A DNA stretch of 64,000 nt from a virus: positions 1 to 64,000 of IMG/VR virus record IMGVR_UViG_3300031643_000106. One strand, written 5' to 3'. Of this stretch, positions 57,373-64,000 are shown piece after piece. Each line of letters starts with the position of its first letter. The first letter of the stretch is position 1. The notes below the pieces were generated by a model that was given only the letters and a program-made list of their open reading frames with translations, made no database searches and was not told where the DNA came from. Both the position numbers and the translations under genes were made by a program.

Positions 57373-58377
57373 TCATTCTGGTGGGTTATGGGTCTTACCT
57401 GTGCCAAACAAATCTTCCTTCGGTTCGGCAGGAACAGCCTTAGACCACTCTTCGTATGACGCTTTCATGTTTTCCATAGTGGATTCATCATTCAACGCAC
57501 GATTGACATTCAATGTACGCTGACCTGTTGTGCCAAAGCTGGATTGCAGGAAGCTAACTAACTCCTTGCTATCAATGCCCATTTTGGTAGCCAATTGCCC
57601 TACCATGCCATCGTATTGCTTCTTGACTTCGGGTGCGATTACTTCTGCTTTTGGCGTAGCTTTCTTTGCTGGCTTGGGACGCGCTGATTTGTTGTACCCC
57701 ATTTCTTTAGTACGCTTGGGGTCAAATGACTTACCTCCTGTGCGGTAGTCGTCCATCCACTTCTGCATCAGGTCTTTTGGCAACAACGCCAGTATCACAT
57801 TACGCATAGCCTTTGATTCTGCTATACTCATGGCGTGTTCTTTCTCGATTACGCCGCCGCGTGTAGCCAACATCAGTTTTTCCCCATACCATCTACCTAT
57901 AGTTATATTTGTGTGATGGTCGTGGGCTTCTGCATAGGCCATCCAAATCAACTCTCCGCCTTCTTCTTTCAATTCAGGACACTTGTCAACAGTAACAGAC
58001 ATCTGCCCATACGCGCGCATTGCCACAAGTGCGCCCTGATAACCAACGCCAGTGACATGAACATGCTTCTTCCCTTTCTTGCGGTACGAACATCCTTTCC
58101 CATAGTTCATGACATCGCACAAATGCCCCCAGTCTACTTTGCCATTCTCGGACGCAAAGGGCTTGTTATAGATCACCGACGCATCATAATGTCCTGACAA
58201 CTGGTCGGTAATTTCCTTCGTCAAGTCACGATCCAAGATGCGGAAGACAACCGCCTTCTCAGTAGCATCCATATCTATTTTTTCTATTAAATCGTCAAGG
58301 ATGCTGTCCTTCTGTTCTACTACCATTCCTTTGACCACCGCTGCTTCTACCTTATCTTTCTCTTGCTTCTCAGCCAT
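57373..58377 (-). CDS. Putative single-strand annealing or recombination protein, 334 aa
   Basis: ATG 58377 follows AAGGAGGAATAAC. The core (VKGKKHVHVTGVGYQGALVA-like region near 100-120, then a run MAYAEAHDHHTNITIGRWYG and HAMSIAESKAMRNVILALLP) resembles the layout of phage annealing proteins with a final A-E-x-K-A-x-R-N helix. The C-terminal third is a Lys/Pro-rich linker plus a helix bundle. A RecB-like nuclease is in the same strand at 62155, which fits a two-part recombination system. Family not certain. Confidence 0.5.
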   Translation of the reverse strand: MAEKQEKDKVEAAVVKGMVVEQKDSILDDLIEKIDMDATEKAVVFRILDRDLTKEITDQLSGHYDASVIYNKPFASENGKVDWGHLCDVMNYGKGCSYRKKGKKHVHVTGVGYQGALVAMRAYGQMSVTVDKCPELKEEGGELIWMAYAEAHDHHTNITIGRWYGEKLMLATRGGVIEKEHAMSIAESKAMRNVILALLPKDLMQKWMDDYRTGGKSFDPKRTKEMGYNKSARPKPAKKATPKAEVIAPEVKKQYDGMVGQLATKMGIDSKELVSFLQSSFGTTGQRTLNVNRALNDESTMENMKASYEEWSKAVPAEPKEDLFGTGKTHNPPE

Positions 58378-58378
58378 G

Positions 58379-58639
58379 TTATTCCTCCTTCTTAAATCCT
58401 TTCACTACCAAACATTTTACACACTGCCGGTAGCATTTGTTGCGAAAATACCTATTCTTCCATTCGTGTTCTTCGTTGTTCAGAGTACAGTCGGACACTG
58501 TTGAGTATGTGGTGTTCGCCATCCAACGGAACTTCTTTCCACACATTAAACACTTGGCGACCGCTCCCCCTAATAGCTCGTACTTTGTTTCCCCACAGTA
58601 CGGACATACGATCTTAGCCGTCATCGAGTGTTCTATCAT
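58379..58639 (-). CDS. Zinc-finger protein, 86 aa
   Basis: ATG 58639 follows GGAGGTAGTGGC. CPYC and CLMC (KIVCPYCGETKYELL, KCLMCGKKFRW) form one zinc ribbon, with further cysteines in CYRQCVKC. Probably nucleic-acid binding. Its ATG overlaps the upstream stop. Confidence 0.65.
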   Translation of the reverse strand: MIEHSMTAKIVCPYCGETKYELLGGAVAKCLMCGKKFRWMANTTYSTVSDCTLNNEEHEWKNRYFRNKCYRQCVKCLVVKGFKKEE

Positions 58640-58800
58640 GCCACTACCTCCAAATACAGCATGTGGACGCTTGACATGCTTCCATCGGACATTTCTACTA
58701 CCAGCCAAGTACAAGGCTTCCCCTCTTTGACAATCGTGCCTACTTGGTCATAGTATTTAGACCACTTATTCAGGATTTTCACCTTGTCTCCTGCTTTCAT
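58636..58800 (-). CDS. Small KOW/SH3-like protein, 54 aa
   Basis: ATG 58800 follows GGGAGGTGCAGG. MKAGDKVKILNKWSKYYDQV and GTIVKEG fit a small SH3-type barrel with a KOW-like start, used for RNA or protein contact. Coupled by ATGA overlap to the zinc-finger gene. Confidence 0.6.
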   Translation of the reverse strand: MKAGDKVKILNKWSKYYDQVGTIVKEGKPCTWLVVEMSDGSMSSVHMLYLEVVA

Positions 58801-58812
58801 CCTGCACCTCCC

Positions 58813-59055
58813 TTAATGATACTCTGGAATAAAGCATCCCAAAGTCACAACTGCGGTCGGTTTGACGCTGTGCAAACTCATATATATTTCACGCTTTTTG
58901 AGTTTAGCACCACGCAAATGCCAACACTGCTTGGCATACTGACCGTTGTAGTGATTCATCCTGCACCCGCGACAGAACAATTGTTTGTCGCTGTCTGCTA
59001 CCTTGCGCCGCTTATCCTTTTCCCATACAGCTATTACATCGTCTTTGTTTCTCAC
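58813..59055 (-). CDS. Small zinc-binding protein of the CxxC...YNG...CWHL type, 80 aa
   Basis: GTG 59055 follows GGAGGTGGGGGCT. CRGCRMNHYNGQYAKQCWHL resembles CVKCTENFYNGNNPHG...CWHL in the 59130 gene and a similar motif at 60854, so three relatives lie close by. Likely binds one zinc; function unknown. Confidence 0.6.
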   Translation of the reverse strand: MRNKDDVIAVWEKDKRRKVADSDKQLFCRGCRMNHYNGQYAKQCWHLRGAKLKKREIYMSLHSVKPTAVVTLGCFIPEYH

Positions 59056-59120
59056 AGCCCCCACCTCCATATAAGAATCGCTATCGTTACAGCTACCACT
59101 ATTGTTGATATTGCGTCCAT
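59052..59120 (-). CDS. Possible 22-residue membrane peptide
   Basis: ATG 59120 follows AGGAGGGC. MDAISTIVVAVTIAILIWRW is one hydrophobic helix. The stop overlaps the GTG of the next gene. Small size keeps confidence low. Confidence 0.35.
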   Translation of the reverse strand: MDAISTIVVAVTIAILIWRWGL

Positions 59121-59129
59121 CATGCCCTC

Positions 59130-59363
59130 CTATCGTGTTATATGTGGGTCAACCATTACTGTCTGCCGCTCATGCTGACAATCTAATACTCGCTCTGCCT
59201 TTTGTTTCCACGGCGGTTTCTGCCATAGCCCCACTTTCTTTTTCCATACCACGCGTGCTGTCTTGAGATGCCAGCACTCCTTGATGCCATGTGGATTGTT
59301 GCCGTTGTAGAAGTTCTCGGTACACTTGACGCAGTATTTACGCCGCTTATCATAGTTCTTCAC
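59130..59363 (-). CDS. Small zinc-binding protein of the CxxC...YNG...CWHL type, 77 aa
   Basis: GTG 59363 follows GGAGGTATGAT. CVKCTENFYNGNNPHG and ECWHLKTARVVWKKKVG match the family seen at 58813. The Trp/Lys-rich tail (GLWQKPPWKQKAERV) suggests nucleic-acid contact. Confidence 0.65.
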   Translation of the reverse strand: MKNYDKRRKYCVKCTENFYNGNNPHGIKECWHLKTARVVWKKKVGLWQKPPWKQKAERVLDCQHERQTVMVDPHITR

Positions 59364-59427
59364 ATCATACCTCCATCGTTAGTTGTGCCGTCTCTGCCGC
59401 TATCCTCTGTCTCGCTATCTCATAGTA

Positions 59428-59670
59428 TTATTCGTCATCAACTGGTGAATATACCTGTAATAACTGCGGCGTCAGCGGTTTGTTGAACGTCAGCAATGTC
59501 AAATAAACTTTGCCTGTAAATAATATCTTTATTCTCTCAAGTATTGAGAATTTCCAGCAACTAGACACCGCGCCACTGTCGTCACCATGCTTATATGCTG
59601 GTAAAGTTAAATATTCGTCCTGACTTTCGGCATAGTTACAATTACTTCCCTTAAAATCTATTGGTTTCAT
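59428..59670 (-). CDS. Small conserved-type phage protein, 80 aa
   Basis: ATG 59670 follows GGGAG about 10 nt upstream; a longer frame overlaps the upstream gene. The protein begins MKPIDFKGSNCNYAESQDEY and ends LTFNKPLTPQLLQVYSPVDDE. This pattern (start, CWK segment, FTGKVYLTLLTFNKPLTPQ) recurs in small phage and bacterial proteins of unknown function. Confidence 0.65.
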   Translation of the reverse strand: MKPIDFKGSNCNYAESQDEYLTLPAYKHGDDSGAVSSCWKFSILERIKILFTGKVYLTLLTFNKPLTPQLLQVYSPVDDE

Positions 59671-59956
59671 CGGTTTTACTCCCTTCGTATTCTTTTCTTT
59701 TGTACCATTCTTTTGATCGTCCGGGGAATGGCGAATGCTCTGCAACAAGGTCAACTGGTGTTGGAAATTCAGCATCATGTCCACGTAGGATATGAATAAC
59801 TCTATAGTAGGCGTCTCTTTTGCCCAATCGACGCATATTCCATAAGTCATATCCCTTTTTCCCTTTCCAGCCATCAGCCGAAGAATATTCGCCATGATAT
59901 TCTTTGTTGGTTTCTTGGGCTATCAATTCGTGCAGCACATCAATCAAGCTGCCCAT
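59651..59956 (-). CDS. Hypothetical dATP/dGTP-type or structural small protein, 101 aa
   Basis: ATG 59956 follows AGGAGGTGTATA. The protein begins MGSLIDVLHELIAQETNK; the middle (DAYYRVIHILRGHDAEF) is helical, and a charged end (EWYKRKEYEGSKTDETNRF) follows. The name is only a placeholder for an unrecognised protein. It overlaps its neighbours. Confidence 0.5.
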   Translation of the reverse strand: MGSLIDVLHELIAQETNKEYHGEYSSADGWKGKKGYDLWNMRRLGKRDAYYRVIHILRGHDAEFPTPVDLVAEHSPFPGRSKEWYKRKEYEGSKTDETNRF

Positions 59957-60261
59957 TATACACCTCCTGTACTCTTGTGTGTCCGTAGCTTCCCCACCGA
60001 TAGCCAAAGCAGACCAGCGATACATAAGACAACCCCGCTACGCATAGCCACATCGGGCATACTTCTTTCTCTCTTTGCTATAGCCAGATGACTTTCCAAC
60101 ATGCCGATCTTCTTTGTAGATTCAGCATAGCGTTTTTCCACTGCGCGGCAATTAACTTTTCCGTTGCCCTTTGTATCCCGCATATACTTTGGTGCGGTAA
60201 AGTACACAGCCAAGATAGCTACTGCGGTTGCTATTAAGATTATTCGCTGACATTTATTCAT
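59956..60261 (-). CDS. Membrane protein with two transmembrane helices, 101 aa
   Basis: ATG 60261 follows GGAGGTGAAAG. TM1 IILIATAVAILAVYFTA near residues 7-23, a charged periplasmic or cytoplasmic middle with a helix, then TM2 GVVLCIAGLLWLSVG near 75-90. Could be holin-like or spanin-like; the middle coiled coil resembles Rz-type proteins weakly. Confidence 0.55.
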   Translation of the reverse strand: MNKCQRIILIATAVAILAVYFTAPKYMRDTKGNGKVNCRAVEKRYAESTKKIGMLESHLAIAKRERSMPDVAMRSGVVLCIAGLLWLSVGKLRTHKSTGGV

Positions 60262-60278
60262 CTTTCACCTCCGTTCAT

Positions 60279-60357
60279 AACTACCGATTGCGGAAAAGAT
60301 TGGCTTCCGATTACGGAAATGATAGCCTGTTTAATCTCTTCCGATTTCGGTAGTTGG
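60279..60357. repeat. Three CCGATTnCGG sites within an outer inverted repeat
   Basis: CCGATTGCGG (60284-60293), CCGATTACGG (60307-60316) and CCGATTTCGG (60341-60350). The first and last are extended by matching arms AACTACCGA and TCGGTAGTT. Spacings are 23 and 34 bp. They look like binding sites of a dimeric regulator upstream of the 59956 operon. Confidence 0.6.
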
Positions 60358-60471
60358 TATGTTTTTATTTCTTTTGCAAACCGTTGCCGTTATTGGCTTT
60401 GTGTGACCAGTGCAAATAAAGATTAAACCTCTTGTAAAAGCCTTCGTCTATAAGAATGGTGGCTGTTGGGT

Positions 60472-60585
60472 CTATCTTTCCCTTTCTAGCCACGAAGGTT
60501 CTAGGTAATACTTATTGCTGTTAAGCTCTAACCCGCCATGTTTGTATTCAATAAACTCTACTGCCGCCGCTCCTGATCCATCCAT
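60472..60585 (-). CDS. Hypothetical small protein, 37 aa
   Basis: ATG 60585 is preceded by GGGGAATGAGAAG, the same leader as the gene at 60838. The protein begins MDGSGAAAVEFIEYKHGG and ends in WLERER. No family is recognised. Between it and 60279 about 115 bp carry no gene. Confidence 0.45.
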   Translation of the reverse strand: MDGSGAAAVEFIEYKHGGLELNSNKYYLEPSWLERER

Positions 60586-60589
60586 CTTC

Positions 60590-60838
60590 TCATTCCCCTT
60601 GCTCAGCCTCCCACCTTGCCGCTTCCCGTGCTGAAACCATGCCGGTAATTACCCCGCACCGCTTATCTATACGCGAGGCAATTCCACCGACTGTTTTCAG
60701 TTCATCCAAGCCCGTTGCATCTGGATTGTCAATATGCTTCCAGATGCTATCTATGCTTTGGCATAGCTGATCTGCGAGCTTAGCCATGTCAAGCTTTAGC
60801 AATTCTTTCTCCTGCTTTATACGCTGCTCAAGTACCAT
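60590..60838 (-). CDS. Hypothetical coiled-coil protein, 82 aa
   Basis: ATG 60838 follows GGGGAATGAGAAG. The protein begins MVLEQRIKQEKELLKLDM and is helical throughout; the end REAARWEAEQGE is acidic. It may oligomerise. No family is recognised. Confidence 0.6.
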   Translation of the reverse strand: MVLEQRIKQEKELLKLDMAKLADQLCQSIDSIWKHIDNPDATGLDELKTVGGIASRIDKRCGVITGMVSAREAARWEAEQGE

Positions 60839-60853
60839 CTTCTCATTCCCCTT

Positions 60854-61048
60854 TCAACGCTTACAGCGACACCCTCTCTTGGTAGCATGTTTCAGCATCA
60901 TGCAGTATTTGTCCTCCGCAACCGCCACGTCGCCACGCTCCGACCTCCCTTTAGGCCAGTTATAGTAGTTATCTCTACAGCCAGCGCACACCGTCTCTCG
61001 AAACTCATTACGCTTCTTTAGCATCTTTGCTTTTTCTTTCTTATCCAT
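60854..61048 (-). CDS. Small zinc-binding protein, third CxxC family member, 64 aa
   Basis: ATG 61048 follows GGAGGTGT. CAGCRDNYYNWPKGRS and YCMMLKHATKRGCRC place cysteines as in the proteins at 58813 and 59130. The N-terminus is very basic (KKEKAKMLKKRNEF). Confidence 0.6.
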   Translation of the reverse strand: MDKKEKAKMLKKRNEFRETVCAGCRDNYYNWPKGRSERGDVAVAEDKYCMMLKHATKRGCRCKR

Positions 61049-61070
61049 CATACACCTCCGTTTCGTCACG

Positions 61071-61108
61071 CTATTTGGCGGATGTAACACGCCTATTTGG
61101 CGGACGTA
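61071..61108. repeat. Two 16-bp direct repeats, one helical turn pair apart
   Basis: CTATTTGGCGGATGTA (61071-61086) and CTATTTGGCGGACGTA (61093-61108) start 22 bp apart, upstream of the 60854 gene. They may be operators for a regulator of the 60854-59428 genes. Confidence 0.5.
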
Positions 61109-61224
61109 TAATCTATTGTTTCGTTGAAACCATAAACCCGCATGGTTGTTGGCTTTGCGGCACATAAATTAGATGTAAACCTTTGTCAGTTTCATACGTC
61201 TCTTACTCTGTAGGCTCTGGGGCT

Positions 61225-61554
61225 TCATGCTGTGCCATCCATGTACTTACTAATCATCTGGTAGGTAGTTCCCCTTTGCCATCTACCACCCGGTTCATAG
61301 ACAACAACAAATCCATCCTTTCTTAATTCCTTAACGCCGCGCTGTACTGTTCTTAGCGGCAACCCTGATTCGTCTACGAGTTCTTTCTGTGTCCACGTTA
61401 CCTTGCCTGTAGCGGTAGCACCTGTCCGTATATACCTTAATCCCATAGTCAAATAGACTATTCTGGAATAGGCTTTCAGCATACGCCATTTCTTAGATTG
61501 TAGTGTTGTTTCTGGGATAGCCACATAGTATCCATTGATCCTGTGGTCTGCCAT
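61225..61554 (-). CDS. Winged-helix protein (replication/regulator type), 109 aa
   Basis: ATG 61554 follows GGAGGTGCAAG. LKAYSRIVYLTMGLRYIR, WTQKELVDESGLPLRTVQRG and VKELRKDGFVVVYEPGG form a helix-turn-helix with wing like phage replication-protein N-domains. It is the first gene after a promoter and leader hairpin. It may bind the repeats at 61071 or 60284. Confidence 0.7.
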   Translation of the reverse strand: MADHRINGYYVAIPETTLQSKKWRMLKAYSRIVYLTMGLRYIRTGATATGKVTWTQKELVDESGLPLRTVQRGVKELRKDGFVVVYEPGGRWQRGTTYQMISKYMDGTA

Positions 61555-61577
61555 CTTGCACCTCCGATTCATGTAAG

Positions 61578-61635
61578 GTGGTAGTGGCTGCGATGAATCG
61601 TGATCAACATGGCGTTAATCAGACACAGCCACCAC
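61578..61635 (-). promoter_or_regulatory. Leader RNA hairpin, copy A
   Basis: In the leftward RNA, GUG-GUGGCUG (61635-61626) pairs with CAGCCAC (61590-61584) and CAC (61580-61578), with a 3-nt bulge. Relative to copy B at 48937-48989 the inner pairs change together (CU/AG to UC/GA), and both are flanked by the same TGTAAGGTGGT in the plus strand. Confidence 0.65.
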
Positions 61636-61673
61636 GCATAATTTAGGTTGTTGAGGGAGCTACCCTCACCTAT

Positions 61674-61701
61674 ATTATACACCTAACACCGGAGATGTCA
61701 A
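61674..61701 (-). promoter_or_regulatory. Leftward sigma70-type promoter
   Basis: TTGACA (61701-61696) and TATAAT (61679-61674), spaced 16 bp: near-perfect consensus. It drives the winged-helix gene at 61225 and beyond. Confidence 0.85.
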
Positions 61702-61717
61702 GATGTTATTCCATGTA

Positions 61718-62143
61718 TCACCCCCTAATCTTATCTATGTTAGACTGACATAGCATGATGTTACAAGCGTTATCAAGAACAGCAACCAAGTCCTCCGCGT
61801 CCAATCTTTCCAACGCTACACCCTCTAAGCACGGCAAGTCCAGAGAATATCTGCTGGCATACCCCCTGATAAACTTCTCATGTGTGTAGAGAGCGGGATT
61901 GTTCTTATTTGGTACAGTTAATTTCTTGTGACGCAGTGAAACACTGGCATCCTTATCGGAATCGCGCCTGTAGTCATTGTATGCCCCCGCGTTCCATTCC
62001 TGTTCATCATTCCAGTCTATAGGCTTCATGGCTTTGAGAAATGTACCCATGTGCCTTTGGGCATCATTCTCGCTATGGAATATCTGAACCTCTGTCACCG
62101 TAGCCATCTTCGTATGAATAAATATCCAAACCTCAATCGTCAT
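61718..62143 (-). CDS. Hypothetical protein, 141 aa
   Basis: ATG 62143 follows GGGGGTAATAAA. The protein begins MTIEVWIFIHTKMATVTEVQ: N-terminal beta strands like a small sandwich, then DWNDEQEWNAGAYNDY and a helical C-terminus. No family is recognised. Confidence 0.6.
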   Translation of the reverse strand: MTIEVWIFIHTKMATVTEVQIFHSENDAQRHMGTFLKAMKPIDWNDEQEWNAGAYNDYRRDSDKDASVSLRHKKLTVPNKNNPALYTHEKFIRGYASRYSLDLPCLEGVALERLDAEDLVAVLDNACNIMLCQSNIDKIRG

Positions 62144-62154
62144 TTTATTACCCC

Positions 62155-62928
62155 CTAATCTACAGTACCACCATATTTAGCGACGCAACGATCAGCGTAG
62201 CCACACCACTTGCGACTACACAGGAAATGCCCACGATTAGGCAACCACACCTCCTTTTCTATGCCGTTAGCCACAACAGCGATGAGGTTCAGAAAGTAAA
62301 GTATCATCGCTGTGTTTATGTCAACAGGGAAGCGCAATACCTCCGGCTTCTTCTTAGCCACAGCATATATTAGCTCTGCCTGTGCCGCTACGCCGCTTTC
62401 AGACCGTGAGCCTATAGAATAGCCAGTTGTTTGTATTAAATGGTCATGACGGGGTGTTTTAAGCCCCTTCCCGGTGGTCTTATTCTCTACCACTACCCCG
62501 CCGTCTGTTACGACATCAATTATGCCCGTGAATTTCCATGACTTGTTCTCTAACTCAAGGGCAAACTCACGCTCTGCACACACCGGCTGAATAGTCGGCG
62601 CAACAACAGTCTGGTACTCACGCAAAACAGCCACGCCGCTATCCTTCACCTCGCCTTTATCCTCACCATCCTGCCACAAGGTATCATGCGCCCGTATGTC
62701 ATATTCTGTGCTGAATATGTCCAGCACGTCATCAACGGGCAAATCTTCGTGGCTTGCTACCTTCTGGTCGTAGTTCTTGTATGTTCCCGTATGAAAAGCA
62801 TTGCCGCGTGTCATTGCGCCACTAGGCGGGACAATCAGTCCTTCACAGTACCTCCAGAAGTATTGTGCAGGACAGCGCAAATAGATATTGACACTACTGG
62901 CGGATAAATGGTCAATCTCCATTGTCAT
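62155..62928 (-). CDS. RecB/Cas4-like PD-(D/E)XK exonuclease, 257 aa
   Basis: LSASSVNIYLRCPAQYFWRY at the start is the first motif of RecB/Cas4-type nucleases, and GIIDVVTDGGVVVENKTTG carries the D...E-x-K core. Late cysteines (FLCSRKWCGYADRC) with Cys20 could hold an iron-sulfur cluster. It likely resects DNA ends and works with the possible annealing protein at 57373. ATG 62928 overlaps the upstream stop. Confidence 0.8.
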   Translation of the reverse strand: MTMEIDHLSASSVNIYLRCPAQYFWRYCEGLIVPPSGAMTRGNAFHTGTYKNYDQKVASHEDLPVDDVLDIFSTEYDIRAHDTLWQDGEDKGEVKDSGVAVLREYQTVVAPTIQPVCAEREFALELENKSWKFTGIIDVVTDGGVVVENKTTGKGLKTPRHDHLIQTTGYSIGSRSESGVAAQAELIYAVAKKKPEVLRFPVDINTAMILYFLNLIAVVANGIEKEVWLPNRGHFLCSRKWCGYADRCVAKYGGTVD

Positions 62929-63175
62929 CACCTGACCTTAGAGCAGATAGAGCATCCGCCAGTCCGCACAGGAAACCAATACTTGCCTCAAACGAAGAAG
63001 CCCCTGATTGCAGTTCCCCTAATTCGTTTAGTCCTCCAGTATCGTGTCCCGGCTTAGCAAGAATCCTTTTGACTCCTTCAAGCCTTCTTATCAAACTATC
63101 TGCCTGATCAGTCAACGATTCTTTCTTGTGAATAATTCGGTTCTCTATGAACAGAATTGCCTCCGGCTTTTCCAT
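62912..63175 (-). CDS. Hypothetical protein, 87 aa
   Basis: ATG 63175 follows AAGGAGGCTAAAG. The protein begins MEKPEAILFIENRIIHKK and is helical with a Gly/Ser-rich tail. It overlaps the nuclease start by 17 nt, so the two are coupled. No family is recognised. Confidence 0.6.
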   Translation of the reverse strand: MEKPEAILFIENRIIHKKESLTDQADSLIRRLEGVKRILAKPGHDTGGLNELGELQSGASSFEASIGFLCGLADALSALRSGDDNGD

Positions 63176-63359
63176 CTTTAGCCTCCTTGCAGGATATACA
63201 CCCATGCGGACACTCATGCGGTGTTATTGCCGCACATACACGACACCAGATACGCGCCGCCTTCTTTGGTCTAGGGAAGCGGTAACTTGGCTCGTCGTCA
63301 TTCCCCGGCTTCTGGAATCTGCTAGGCCATAACGCAAACTCGTCGCCACGCTCACTCAT
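63108..63359 (-). CDS. Hypothetical Cys/His-rich protein, 83 aa
   Basis: ATG 63359 follows GAGGTGGATGATA. The protein contains WCRVCAAITPHECPHGCISC, a probable zinc knuckle of four cysteines plus histidines, followed by a basic tail. It overlaps both neighbours. Confidence 0.6.
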   Translation of the reverse strand: MSERGDEFALWPSRFQKPGNDDEPSYRFPRPKKAARIWCRVCAAITPHECPHGCISCKEAKDGKAGGNSVHREPNYSQERIVD

Positions 63360-63768
63360 TATCATCCACCTCTCGTTTCAAGAAATCTACATACCCTTTT
63401 CGTCTTTCCTCATCGGCCTGTCCAATTTTCGCCATTTGGGACATAACATTAGCATGTTCCTCGCGCAGTAGGTGAAGAAGTTCATGCAAGAATCTACCAT
63501 TTAACCCCCTCACCTTGTGATTTGGTAAGTTATATCGCGTCCTCTCGGCCATATCGTTTATTTTAACTTCCCCCTGTTCCGACACGGTATATTTAATTAT
63601 TAACCATCCCCTAGTATCAAGCGATCCAGCAGGCGGTACGTCTCTTAATTCTACGAGACAGTGATCTACCTCCTGCCGATACCTTATTTCCAGCCTACCC
63701 ACTATCAGCTCCGAGGGAGCATCTTCTAATAGTTTGGATATTTCTCGTAGAATTTCCTCTGCTGTCAT
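63352..63768 (-). CDS. Hypothetical protein with HELLH segment, 138 aa
   Basis: ATG 63768 follows AGGAGGATTGAT. N-terminal helices (MTAEEILREISKLLEDAP), beta middle, then GRFLHELLHLLREEHANVM. HELLH formally matches HExxH, but it lies in a Leu-rich charged helix without the usual later ligands, so a peptidase is doubtful. Confidence 0.55.
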   Translation of the reverse strand: MTAEEILREISKLLEDAPSELIVGRLEIRYRQEVDHCLVELRDVPPAGSLDTRGWLIIKYTVSEQGEVKINDMAERTRYNLPNHKVRGLNGRFLHELLHLLREEHANVMSQMAKIGQADEERRKGYVDFLKREVDDNE

Positions 63769-63769
63769 A

Positions 63770-63946
63770 TCAATCCTCCTTTCCTAATAGTGTGTCTATC
63801 TCTGCTTCAATGTGCTTGATAACACGGTCAGCCTTCGCCATGTCGCCCCTGTATCTGGCAAAATCAGCCGCATTTCTTTCTATAAACTTTTGCCAATCAC
63901 TCTTGGGCTTAATATTGTCTCGTATGAACTTAATGTCAACTCCCAT
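63770..63946 (-). CDS. Hypothetical small helical protein, 58 aa
   Basis: ATG 63946 follows GGAGGCGTTGGAAG. The protein begins MGVDIKFIRDNIKPKSDW and is charged and helical, ending IDTLLGKED. It is the most upstream leftward gene fully inside the window; the sequence beyond 63960 shows no clear feature. Confidence 0.55.
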   Translation of the reverse strand: MGVDIKFIRDNIKPKSDWQKFIERNAADFARYRGDMAKADRVIKHIEAEIDTLLGKED

Positions 63947-64000
63947 CTTCCAACGCCTCCTCATGTAGTGATATAATAGTGTCTGGATATTGTACCCAAT

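Noticed and set aside
63352-63768. Zinc metallopeptidase from HELLH
   Set aside because: The motif lies in a Leu-rich helix without visible third ligand or typical context.
1-64000. CRISPR array
   Set aside because: Repeats seen are irregularly spaced and lack uniform spacers; no cas genes. The Cas4-like gene at 62155 is a phage RecB-type nuclease.

Overview
The window is most of a double-stranded DNA tailed phage genome, or a large prophage-like contig. The virion genes look podovirus-like: large terminase, portal, scaffold, major capsid, two T7-like tail-tube or nozzle proteins, and a set of very large internal virion proteins. No integrase, DNA polymerase or RNA polymerase is visible. Promoters are of host sigma70 type (TTGACA/TTGACT, 16-18 bp, TATAAT/TATACT) and almost every gene has a strong AGGAGG-type ribosome site. 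Heptosyltransferase-like and ADP-heptose-type genes suggest a Gram-negative host; this is inference.

Layout. Positions 1-600 form a divergent control region with a leftward gene running off the left edge. Positions 600-2350 hold two promoter- and terminator-bounded structured RNAs (one tRNA-like, one sRNA-like) and small early or regulatory genes, including a ribbon-helix-helix protein. Positions 2350-5150 hold an L,D-transpeptidase-like protein, an HExxH metallopeptidase and small overlapping genes, closed by a strong terminator. Positions 5170-12100 are the packaging and head genes. Positions 12354-23532 are an 11 kb sugar-modification island set inside the virion operon: tandem GT9 heptosyltransferase, GT4 and GT2 enzymes, a GT2-deacetylase fusion, methyltransferases, an NAD-dependent epimerase and two radical SAM enzymes. 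Positions 23536-38808 hold tail and internal virion proteins, interrupted by a winged-helix protein with four operator-like palindromes. Positions 38828-44762 hold a lipoprotein and a complete diversity-generating retroelement (DGR): target gene, variable repeat (VR), template repeat (TR), reverse transcriptase and a small partner gene. Positions 44873-46098 hold a membrane protein and a nucleotidyltransferase-cupin fusion.

From 46293 to the right end everything reads leftward: two HAD phosphatases, an HldE-type sugar kinase, an HNH protein, many small zinc-binding or membrane proteins, a DNA methyltransferase, a winged-helix protein beside an iteron-like array, a subtilisin-like protease, a possible annealing protein, and two PD-(D/E)XK nucleases. 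If the genome is circularly permuted, the leftward gene at position 1 would be the first gene of this early operon.

How parts fit. The sugar kinase, GmhB-like phosphatase, RfaE-type nucleotidyltransferase, epimerase and GT9 enzyme could make and transfer a heptose-like nucleotide sugar. The DGR shows the textbook signature: 17 differences over 108 bp, every one at a template adenine. Its target carries a Sec signal peptide and sits next to a lipoprotein that appears to share a domain with the phage appendage proteins. Three leftward operons share a leader hairpin architecture, with compensatory changes between two of them.
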